The notes beneath the pieces were generated by a model, which was not told the DNA's origin, did no database searches, and worked only from the letters and a program-made list of their open reading frames with translations. From NCBI GenBank assembly GCA_030668045.1, contig DAOUUR010000102.1, positions 1 through 7,598 of the forward strand: a stretch of 7,598 nucleotides of DNA, read 5' to 3'. Both the position numbers and the translations under genes were made by a program. Positions 1 to 5,857 of this stretch are shown here, piece by piece. The stretch comes from a bacterium (lineage in GTDB: Bacteria > Zixibacteria > MSB-5A5 > GN15 > FEB-12). The stretch's first letter is position 1, and each line of letters opens with the position of its first letter.

Positions 1-124
1 GGCTGTCGCGGACAATCAGCTGTGCCCCCCACTTGAAATCTGCCGAACCTTCCTGCGGAAGCCGGTGGATCATCTCGGTCCCGGCTGGGTCTATCCATTC
101 CAGTACTTCAATCAATAGTGACAT
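1..124 (-). CDS. SPFH-domain / YdjI-type 'virion core' protein, N-terminal fragment
   Basis: This is the first 41 codons of a minus-strand gene whose remainder lies beyond the left edge. The start is ATG at 124-122, with GGAG five bases upstream (read on the minus strand) as a good ribosome binding site. The visible peptide begins [13 protein letters not shown], continues through HRLPQEGS and ends in GAQLIVRDS. This matches, from memory, the opening of bacterial YdjI-like SPFH proteins, which start with a 'hydrophobic-EW-D' strand followed by a 'RxP...G..LxVxES' segment. The family is related to stomatin/prohibitin-like membrane-associated scaffolds, and its role is poorly defined. No signal peptide is visible, so the protein is probably cytosolic. 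It is transcribed divergently from the cytochrome gene, and I see no clear promoter for it in the spacer. The family call rests on a short fragment and could be wrong. Confidence 0.6.
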   Translation of the reverse strand, partial: MSLLIEVLEWIDPAGTEMIHRLPQEGSADFKWGAQLIVRDS

Positions 125-277
125 AATATCTCCATTATTGTGTGCGATTTCCCTTTCTCTGTTTTTCGACAGGTCGCCCAAATCCTTGACCGTAACATGT
201 TGATCCGAAGGAGGATGAATTTCAAAATCTCAGCGACACGTCCGAGCCGCAGACGTAACCGGTTGCCAAATAAACAA

Positions 278-306
278 TTGACCTCGGTAGCGGTCCGGTG
301 TATAAT
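278..306 (+). promoter_or_regulatory. Sigma-70-type promoter of the multiheme cytochrome gene
   Basis: TTGACC (278-283) and TATAAT (301-306) are separated by exactly 17 bases. The -35 matches the consensus at five of six positions and the -10 at all six. Transcription would begin near 313, giving a leader of about 24 bases before the ATG at 337. This also rules out the in-frame GTG at 298, which lies upstream of the -10 element. No operator-like palindrome is obvious next to it, so expression may be largely constitutive; that last point is inference. Confidence 0.8.
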
Positions 307-325
307 AGCCTGAACCTGAAAATCC

Positions 326-330
326 GGAAG
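326..330 (+). promoter_or_regulatory. Ribosome binding site that fixes the cytochrome start
   Basis: GGAAG lies six bases before the ATG at 337. It is the only purine-rich Shine-Dalgarno-like site within the predicted transcript leader, so it supports initiation at 337 rather than at the GTG at 298. Confidence 0.6.
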
Positions 331-336
331 AATCTT

Positions 337-2157
337 ATGAACGGCCCAAGAATCCTGTCAATATTTTTTGCAATCGCCATAGTCATGTCGCTGTTCCTCC
401 CCGGCTGTGATGAATTGGTAACCGAAGACAACTACATCACGGTCATTGACACTTCCTTAAGCAAAGCCAACTGCGTGGGATGTCACACCGATGATGACAA
501 TCGCTTCCTGCGACCACGTGCTCAGTGGACAAATTCCGCTCATGCTTCGGACCGTTTCCTTGATGCCTTTGCTGATCTCAATGGTGTCTCCTACGATGTC
601 ATGGCCTGCGGCGACGAGTGCCACACTCACGAAGGTTTCCTCACCACGTTTGACAGCCTGTCGTTTACGATCGACGGTTACAACGTCATTGTCTGCTTCA
701 CCTGCCACGAGCAGCACACCGGGGAATATGGCACCTGGAGTGACACACCTCTCCGGGCCCGACAAGATTTTGTTCGGCTGGCCAATGATTCGATCTACGC
801 GATGGGTCGGTCCAATATGTGTGTTCACTGCCATCAGGCCGCCAATCCACCGGTGATGACTGATGCCGAGATTACGCTCACCGGCGATTTTGGACCCCAC
901 CATAGTGGGCAGGCCGATGTTCTCTCGGGCAAGGGTGGTTACCGGTTCGGCGTCACTGCTGTTGAGAACTCTCACGAGATTGTTATCGCCCAACACGGCT
1001 GCCTCCGCTGTCACTATAACGAAGGTCGTGGCTACACATTCGGGGAACATACTTTCCGCCTGCAACAGATCAATGAAACCGATACTTCCCAATTCGTAAC
1101 GCCGTGCGTGGACTGCCATGACGACGCTACCGATTTCTACACAATCCAGTCTGCCACCTACAACCGAATTGACTCCATCGACTCACTGACTGGCCAACTG
1201 GAAACTGCGCTGAAATACCGTGCCTATCTTGACCCGAGCGATCCAACCGGGTTGGCCATTCTTCCTGACTCGACTATTCCGGCCGACGCCGCTCGTATCT
1301 TATATAACTATCTGCTGCATCGCCTGGATGGCTCACGAGGAATCCATAACGCCACCTTTGTCCAAGCGCTCTTGGAAGAGTCGATTGAACAACTCGACAG
1401 CCTGCCTCCTATCTCGCGCTTCACGACCACGACCGTAGCCGGGTGTACTCCTCTCGCCATCGACTTCACTGACGAATCAGTTGGAGACATCGTTTCCTGG
1501 AATTGGGATTTCGGAGATGACGTAACATCTACACTCCAGAGTCCGTCGCATACTTACGACACTGCCGGCGCCTATACCGTGAAGCTAGTCACCTGGGCTA
1601 CCAATGGCAAAGAGGATTCGGTTGTAACAGCCGACTACATCAATGCGTACACGACTACTGCCCTCTTTGCGGCAACCTATACTTCCGATTGTGACAGTCT
1701 CATAACAGACTTTGTAGATCAATCACTCGGCGAGATTCTCAGTTGGGAGTGGGACTTTGGTGATGGCTCAGCTCTTTCCATCGAACAAAACCCCGCCCAC
1801 ACCTACACGACTGCGGGCCAGTTTGATGTCCGGCTGGTAGTGTCTGACTCCTGCGGCGTCGACACACTACTGCAGCCTCAATACATCACCGTGTCTGACG
1901 CGATACCAGTGGCAGCTTTTGCCGCAGTACCGGATTCCGGCCAGATTCCTCTGTCGGTAACTTTCACCGACCAATCAACCGGAACGATTCTCAGTTGGCT
2001 GTGGGATTTCGGCGATGGTTCGGCAACCTCCAATGATCAGCACCCAATCCACCTCTACAACCTGAACGACGGTACTTTTGAGGTCTCCCTGGTGGTAACA
2101 AACGATTGCGGCTCTGCTCAGGCGGTTGACACTATTATTGTCGCCCCGTTGCCATAA
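337..2157 (+). CDS. Multiheme cytochrome c lipoprotein with three C-terminal PKD domains
   Basis: This is a predicted exported electron-transfer protein of 606 residues. I chose ATG 337 because it follows GGAAG and the promoter at 278-306; the longer GTG frame from 298 would begin before the -10 box. Residues 1-24 are a lipoprotein signal with a hydrophobic core and lipobox LPGC (Cys24). Covalent haem sites are CVGCH 46, CFTCH 120, CVHCH 162, CLRCH 222 and CVDCH 257, plus a nonstandard CGDECH (CX3CH) at 91, giving five or six haems. A DGSRGIHN segment near 331-338 followed by a helix resembles the C-terminal part of NrfA-like or other multihaem cytochromes. Three PKD beta-sandwich domains follow (about 357-438, 440-520 and 523-603), marked by WNWDFGDD, WEWDFGDGS and WLWDFGDGS at 388, 470 and 554. 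It is a single-gene unit closed by a terminator. The donor, acceptor and substrate are unknown, and no catalytic CXXCK-type site is seen. Cell-surface or periplasmic electron transfer is inferred. Confidence 0.9.
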   Translation: MNGPRILSIFFAIAIVMSLFLPGCDELVTEDNYITVIDTSLSKANCVGCHTDDDNRFLRPRAQWTNSAHASDRFLDAFADLNGVSYDVMACGDECHTHEGFLTTFDSLSFTIDGYNVIVCFTCHEQHTGEYGTWSDTPLRARQDFVRLANDSIYAMGRSNMCVHCHQAANPPVMTDAEITLTGDFGPHHSGQADVLSGKGGYRFGVTAVENSHEIVIAQHGCLRCHYNEGRGYTFGEHTFRLQQINETDTSQFVTPCVDCHDDATDFYTIQSATYNRIDSIDSLTGQLETALKYRAYLDPSDPTGLAILPDSTIPADAARILYNYLLHRLDGSRGIHNATFVQALLEESIEQLDSLPPISRFTTTTVAGCTPLAIDFTDESVGDIVSWNWDFGDDVTSTLQSPSHTYDTAGAYTVKLVTWATNGKEDSVVTADYINAYTTTALFAATYTSDCDSLITDFVDQSLGEILSWEWDFGDGSALSIEQNPAHTYTTAGQFDVRLVVSDSCGVDTLLQPQYITVSDAIPVAAFAAVPDSGQIPLSVTFTDQSTGTILSWLWDFGDGSATSNDQHPIHLYNLNDGTFEVSLVVTNDCGSAQAVDTIIVAPLP

Positions 2158-2182
2158 AAATCACTGACAGACATTAATGCAG

Positions 2183-2220
2183 AAGGCGCTGCCGACCACA
2201 AGGACGGCAGCGCCTTTTCT
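2183..2220 (+). terminator. Rho-independent terminator after the cytochrome gene
   Basis: The perfect 12-bp arms AAGGCGCTGCCG (2183-2194) and CGGCAGCGCCTT (2205-2216) enclose a 10-base loop, and TTCT follows, making a T-rich run TTTTCT at 2215-2220. The stem is GC-rich and begins 25 bases after the cytochrome stop. It also lies just beyond the convergent etfA stop at 2245. On the minus strand there is no good T-run after the stem, so it is mainly a plus-strand terminator, although it may block read-through both ways. Confidence 0.88.
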
Positions 2221-2244
2221 ATTTCGATATCGGAGATGTTTCTA

Positions 2245-3207
2245 CTAAGCCTTCAACTCGGCTCGAAATTTCTTTGTCAGTGCCGGAGCCACCTCGAACA
2301 CATCGCCAATAATACTGTAGTTGGCGACATTGAAGATTGGCGCATCCTTATCTTTGTTGATCGCCACAATTGTTTTGGATGTTCTCATCCCAACCAGGTG
2401 TTGAATCGCACCGGAGATAGCAAGAGTGATATACAGTTTTGGATTGACCGTCTTCCCTGTCTGTCCCACTTGGGCTGAATACGGCAGCCAACCGGCATCG
2501 ATAACCGCGCGTGAGGCTCCCACGGCAGCACCCAGCGACTCGGCCAATTGGTTAACCATCGGAAGATTCTCTTCTCCTTTGATACCACGACCAGCCGCAA
2601 CGATAACATCGGCCTCAGTAACACTAACCGCCCCTGAAGATTCGATCTTAACCTCTTTGACAACCGACCCGGCAGCTACCAGCGCGTCGTCAACTGCTTC
2701 GCTGACCACTTCACCGTCACCATCCTTCGACTCGGGATAAATCTTGGGGCGAACAGTCACAAAGAACGGTTGGTCAGCGTTGTTGACAACATCGGCTACC
2801 ACTGAACCGCCATACTGCAACCGAGTAGCAACCAGCTGCTCTCCCTGTAGACTAATCTTGCTGACATCGGAAGCCATCGCGCCACCAACTTTGGCGGCAA
2901 GACGACCAAAGAGAGCTTTTCCATAGAATGTCGCCGGTCCAATTACAAGGTCGGGCGTTTCACGACCGATCAGTTCGGCCAGCACTTTGACGTAGGCCTC
3001 TTCGTTTAGATGAGCCAGACCGGAAGCGGAGACGGCCAGAACCTTACCAGCACCCCGCGAAGCCAACTCCTGCGCAAGCGGTGCCGCATCGTCAGCCAGA
3101 ATTGCGGTAATGATTTCGCCGCCAAGCTCTTTGGCTGCCGTTATCAGTTCAAACGATGCCGGGACTAACACTCCACCCTTTTGAAGTGCAACAATAAAAG
3201 TTTTCAT
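2245..3207 (-). CDS. etfA: Electron transfer flavoprotein alpha subunit (EtfA/FixB)
   Basis: EtfA is the FAD-binding subunit of the soluble ETF heterodimer, which takes electrons from acyl-CoA and other dehydrogenases and passes them to ETF:quinone oxidoreductases or related partners. The product is 320 residues, normal for the family. The N-terminal nucleotide-binding-like domain covers about 1-185. The C-terminal FAD domain carries GASRAVIDAGW (230-240), SAQVGQTGKTVNPKLYI (244-260), SGAIQHLVGM (265-274) and AINKDKDAPIF (282-292), almost the same as in canonical EtfA. Start ATG 3207 has AAGGTG five bases upstream. The upstream neighbour is dusB on the same strand, 89 bases away, with hairpins between them. 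The usual partner gene etfB is on neither side, so the beta subunit must be encoded elsewhere or be absent. The family assignment is firm; the physiological electron donor cannot be read from here. Confidence 0.96.
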   Translation of the reverse strand: MKTFIVALQKGGVLVPASFELITAAKELGGEIITAILADDAAPLAQELASRGAGKVLAVSASGLAHLNEEAYVKVLAELIGRETPDLVIGPATFYGKALFGRLAAKVGGAMASDVSKISLQGEQLVATRLQYGGSVVADVVNNADQPFFVTVRPKIYPESKDGDGEVVSEAVDDALVAAGSVVKEVKIESSGAVSVTEADVIVAAGRGIKGEENLPMVNQLAESLGAAVGASRAVIDAGWLPYSAQVGQTGKTVNPKLYITLAISGAIQHLVGMRTSKTIVAINKDKDAPIFNVANYSIIGDVFEVAPALTKKFRAELKA

Positions 3208-3218
3208 TACAACACCTT

Positions 3219-3239
3219 AAATTTGCATGTTTCAAATTT
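3219..3239 (-). repeat. Small A/T-rich inverted repeat in the etfA leader
   Basis: AAATTTG (3219-3225) and CAAATTT (3233-3239) form a perfect 7-bp inverted repeat with a 7-base loop. On the etfA strand the hairpin ends directly before the AAGGTG ribosome binding site. It could affect translation or mRNA stability, or be a DNA-binding half-site pair. The stem is AT-rich and weak, so the function is uncertain. Confidence 0.4.
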
Positions 3240-3246
3240 GTCAGCC

Positions 3247-3275
3247 AATATAGGCGACCGGATTGTCAATAGCAA
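3247..3275 (-). promoter_or_regulatory. Candidate etfA promoter
   Basis: Read on the minus strand, TTGCTA (3275-3270; four of six consensus bases) and TATATT (3252-3247; five of six) are 17 bases apart, upstream of etfA. The -35 element falls in the loop of the inverted repeat at 3258-3291, and the spacer covers one of its arms. If real, etfA can be transcribed independently of dusB. The match is moderate and could be chance. Confidence 0.35.
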
Positions 3276-3291
3276 GCTTTTGACAATCCGG
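3258..3291 (-). repeat. 12-bp perfect inverted repeat between dusB and etfA
   Basis: CCGGATTGTCAA (3258-3269) and TTGACAATCCGG (3280-3291) are exact complements around a 10-base loop, starting five bases after the dusB stop. On the dusB strand no T-run follows the stem, so it is not a textbook intrinsic terminator. It may be an attenuating or stabilising 3' hairpin of the dusB message, or an operator for etfA, since it overlaps the candidate etfA promoter. Confidence 0.6.
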
Positions 3292-3296
3292 CAACG

Positions 3297-4298
3297 CTAC
3301 CGCTTGTCGGAGTCATCATCTTCCCTTGTCGTTTGCAGCGCAATATACTCGGAGAAGATTACCCGAATTTCATCAAGCGTTTTGGTTTGCACCAGACGGT
3401 TTCGCATCTCAGAAGCGCCAACAAATCCCCTGACGTACAGCCCGAGGTGTTTCCGCATCATCATAACGCCCCGACTCTCGCCGTATTCCTCTACCATCAT
3501 ACCGGCATGATCCATTACCAAACATACTTTTTCCTCCAGTGACGGAGGGTCGATCATTGTGCCGTCATGGAGGTACTGATTCACCTGAGCAAAGATCAGC
3601 GGGTTTCCAATTGCAGCACGACCAATCATAACCATAACACAGCCGGACGTCTCAATCATCCGAGCCGCGTCCACTCCCGAAGCAACATCACCATTCCCAA
3701 TCACCGTGATACCGACCGCATCTTTGAGCTTCCTTATCGCCGACCAGTCCGCCTCTCCAGCGTACCCCCCGGCGCGACTTCGGGCATGCAGACAAACCGC
3801 CACTGCCCCGGCCTCTTGAGCAATCCGACCGACCTCCAAATAGACCGGACTGCGGTCGTCCCATCCTGTCCTCATCTTGATCGATACCGGCGTTGAACCT
3901 GCCCCCGCTACGACTGCTTCGATAATCTCCCGAGTCAACCCAAGGTCCTTCAAGATCGCCGCCCCGCCGTTTTTTGCCACGACTTTCTTGGCCGGACAGC
4001 CAAAATTGACATCCAGCAGATCGGGGTGGCATTCTTCGGCCACAATCCTGGCAGCCTCAAGCATCACCTCCGGATTGGCTCCAAATAGCTGGATGGCCAG
4101 GGGCTGCTCTTCCGGCTGGAAGGCCATCATACCGAAAGTCCGCTTCTGGCGCCGGATTATCGCCTCCGATGATATCATCTCGGTATAGGTCATGGCCGCC
4201 CCGCCCCGGATTGCCAGAACTCGGAACGGCCGATTGGAAATACCGGCCAGCGGCGCACATACTGCCTTACCTTTCAGGTTTAAGTTTCCTATTGCCAT
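3297..4298 (-). CDS. dusB: tRNA-dihydrouridine synthase, DusB-like
   Basis: This is an FMN- and NADPH-dependent enzyme that reduces specific uridines of tRNA to dihydrouridine in the cytosol. I start it at ATG 4298 (333 residues; E. coli DusB is 321) because MAIGNLNLKGKAVCAPLAGIS aligns with the usual DusB N-terminus. The frame extends 29 codons further to a TTG, but those residues are not family-like. Numbered from this start, a TIM barrel shows APLAGISNRPFR near 15-26, QLFGA at 70-74, VNFGCPAKKV around 97-106 with the family's active-site Cys101, KMRTGW at 141-146, the phosphate-binding IGNGD at 200-204 and MIGRAAIGNP from 224. A helical C-terminal domain follows, ending in an acidic EDDDSD tail. 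The ATG has no clear Shine-Dalgarno site, which leaves a little doubt about the start. In many bacteria dus genes sit beside unrelated genes, so the etfA neighbour says little about function. Confidence 0.93.
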   Translation of the reverse strand: MAIGNLNLKGKAVCAPLAGISNRPFRVLAIRGGAAMTYTEMISSEAIIRRQKRTFGMMAFQPEEQPLAIQLFGANPEVMLEAARIVAEECHPDLLDVNFGCPAKKVVAKNGGAAILKDLGLTREIIEAVVAGAGSTPVSIKMRTGWDDRSPVYLEVGRIAQEAGAVAVCLHARSRAGGYAGEADWSAIRKLKDAVGITVIGNGDVASGVDAARMIETSGCVMVMIGRAAIGNPLIFAQVNQYLHDGTMIDPPSLEEKVCLVMDHAGMMVEEYGESRGVMMMRKHLGLYVRGFVGASEMRNRLVQTKTLDEIRVIFSEYIALQTTREDDDSDKR

Positions 4299-4396
4299 GC
4301 CGATAGAATAACAGAACTGGTGGATTTCGACAAGGTTATTGAACAACCCCCGGTCCACTCGGGCGCGAGCCCTCAATTTGGACAAAAAAAGAACTG

Positions 4397-4405
4397 ATTA
4401 TAGCA
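4397..4405 (-). promoter_or_regulatory. Extended -10 promoter reading toward dusB
   Basis: On the minus strand the sequence TGCTATAAT is a perfect extended -10 element (TGN plus TATAAT). No good -35 lies 17 bases upstream, which extended -10 promoters tolerate. Transcription would start near 4390, leaving a leader of about 90 bases before ATG 4298. The element lies only 16 bases from the start codon of the divergent FHA gene. Confidence 0.5.
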
Positions 4406-4420
4406 GGAAAGGAAGGCACC

Positions 4421-5113
4421 ATGCCGGAAATTATCATCAAATACGATGACAAAGTCATCGAACGGGTGGTGACAGAAAAGAAGCGCATTTCCATCGGACG
4501 CACTACCGAAAACGACATCGTCCTAGAGAATCGCGGGGTGTCGAGACGTCACGCCATGATTGAGTTTAATGATAACGCGGCGGTCATTATCGATAACGAA
4601 TCACTCAACGGTACTTTCGTCAACAATCGCAAGATCACCGAAGAAGTGCTTCGCAATGATGACACGGTCACAATTGGCAAGTACTCGCTGGTTTACCACA
4701 CTGAGGCCTCACACGACTCACCGGTGGCAGCCAATTTCGATGGTACTATGGTACTTAACACAAAGAAACAGAAAAAGCTGCTTGAGAACGACAAGATGGA
4801 GCGGCAGATGTTGGACAAGTACGGCGGCTCTCTGCTGCTTGGCGAAGAGAACGCCGAGTTCTCAGAGTTCCCAATCGACCGGGATGTCGTCACTATCGGC
4901 AAAGCCAAGTTTGTCCATATCAAAGCCAAGGGCTTCTGGCTCTCCGGCATTCAGGCCAAGATCAGCCTGGAAGGTAATTTGCATCGCCTCATTAATCTGG
5001 GTCGCAAGGGGAAAACCCTTGTCAACGGTGAAGAAGTCACCGATTGCGTCCTGAAAAACGGTGATCTGATTACCGTCGGCAAAAGTACTTTCAAATATGT
5101 CGAGGGCTCCTGA
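4421..5113 (+). CDS. Double FHA-domain protein (one canonical, one degenerate)
   Basis: This is a 230-residue cytosolic signalling adaptor. FHA domains bind phosphothreonine peptides. The first FHA (about 1-93) keeps the key residues: GR (26-27), SRRH (41-44) and the SLNGT loop with Asn63. The linker 94-135 is polar and charged and contains DGTMVL (107-112), where Thr109 sits in a context like the N-terminal phosphosites of FHA substrates. The second half (about 136-228) has an FHA-like strand pattern with TIGKA (158-162) and TLVNGEEV (199-206). It lacks the SxxH signature, having GFWLSGIQAK instead, so it probably does not bind phosphothreonine normally. Start ATG 4421 is preceded by AGGAAAGGAAGG with close spacing. 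It is the first gene of an operon; the phosphoesterase ATG lies three bases after its stop and a Ser/Thr kinase gene follows. Phosphorylation by that kinase is inferred from context, not shown. Confidence 0.92.
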   Translation: MPEIIIKYDDKVIERVVTEKKRISIGRTTENDIVLENRGVSRRHAMIEFNDNAAVIIDNESLNGTFVNNRKITEEVLRNDDTVTIGKYSLVYHTEASHDSPVAANFDGTMVLNTKKQKKLLENDKMERQMLDKYGGSLLLGEENAEFSEFPIDRDVVTIGKAKFVHIKAKGFWLSGIQAKISLEGNLHRLINLGRKGKTLVNGEEVTDCVLKNGDLITVGKSTFKYVEGS

Positions 5114-5116
5114 CGG

Positions 5117-5845
5117 ATGCGTTTAGCTATCCTCTCTGACGTCCACGCCAACGCAGCCGCTCTTACGGTAGTCCTTAAGGATATCGACCAACAAAAGGTT
5201 GACAAAGTAGTCAGCCTCGGCGATGTCATTGGCTACGGCTCTGACCCGATTGAGTGTCTGGCAGAGATAGACCGTACCTGCGAGATCAAACTGATGGGCA
5301 ACCACGAGTATGCTGCTCTCGGCTGTCTTTCGACTCAGTACTATCGGAGCGATGCCCGCAAAGCAGCCGCCTGGACATTGGACCAACTCACTGACCATGA
5401 GCTATCGATCATGGCTGATTTTGAGATCGAACGTCAGCTTGATCATCTGCAATTCGTCCACGCATCTCCTTTTGAACCTGATCGCTGGCACTATATACTC
5501 GGGATCGACCACGCCGAGGCAGCTTTTAGCGCTCTAAAGGGGCGGATATGCTTCTCGGGACACTCCCACCAGCCGATGATCTATACCGATGGCGGGACCG
5601 ATGGTGTTCGTCAGAAAGTCGGTCACGATTTCCTGCCCGATCCAGAGACTCGATACCTGATAAACGTTGGTTCGGTTGGTCAGCCACGCGACGATGATCC
5701 CCGGGCCTGCTACATCATCTATGATACCGAGGAGCATTACGTTGAGTATCGTCGATTAGATTATGATATCAGTTCCGTGCAGCAGAGAATGAAACAAGCA
5801 CAACTTCCCACAATGTTAATAGAACGGTTATCCCTTGGAAAATAA
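5117..5845 (+). CDS. Calcineurin-like metallophosphoesterase (YfcE/MJ0936-like)
   Basis: This 242-residue protein is predicted to be a cytosolic two-metal phosphoesterase. The metal-binding motifs are complete and in order: DVHAN with Asp8 and His10, GDVIGYG with Asp36, GNHE (61-64), His115 in VHASP, and GHSHQP with His149 and His151. NVGSVGQPRD (183-192) is a typical C-terminal block of the small Metallophos_2 group. There is no signal peptide. The ATG at 5117 is three bases after the FHA stop, with GAGGG ten bases upstream, which suggests translational coupling. The actual substrate (phosphoprotein, cyclic nucleotide or small phosphodiester) cannot be told from sequence. This group is not the PPP Ser/Thr phosphatase family proper, so a role as the kinase's opposing phosphatase is only a suggestion from gene order. 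Confidence 0.93.
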   Translation: MRLAILSDVHANAAALTVVLKDIDQQKVDKVVSLGDVIGYGSDPIECLAEIDRTCEIKLMGNHEYAALGCLSTQYYRSDARKAAAWTLDQLTDHELSIMADFEIERQLDHLQFVHASPFEPDRWHYILGIDHAEAAFSALKGRICFSGHSHQPMIYTDGGTDGVRQKVGHDFLPDPETRYLINVGSVGQPRDDDPRACYIIYDTEEHYVEYRRLDYDISSVQQRMKQAQLPTMLIERLSLGK

Positions 5846-5857
5846 GGTTAAGCTCCT

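Noticed and set aside
215..313. Short plus-strand ORF of 32 codons beginning at an ATG right after AGGAGG
   Set aside because: The Shine-Dalgarno-like run touches the ATG with no spacing, the peptide is Arg-rich without a recognisable motif, and the frame overlaps the -35 and -10 boxes of the cytochrome promoter. Most likely noncoding.
298..336. GTG at 298 as the cytochrome start
   Set aside because: It lies upstream of the -10 box and has no ribosome binding site; ATG 337 follows GGAAG and begins a lipoprotein signal.
457..1119. Long minus-strand open frame (220 codons) opposite the cytochrome gene
   Set aside because: It is a shadow of the haem-motif coding region, with no ribosome binding site or family resemblance. 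The plus frame has six haem sites and a signal peptide.
4299..4385. N-terminal extension of dusB to the TTG at 4385
   Set aside because: The 29 extra residues do not resemble the DusB family, and the TTG would be about five bases from the predicted transcript start.
4378..4404. TTGGAC-15-TATAGC as a promoter for the FHA operon
   Set aside because: The spacing is too short, the -10 is weak, and initiation would fall at about 4411, within the ribosome binding site.
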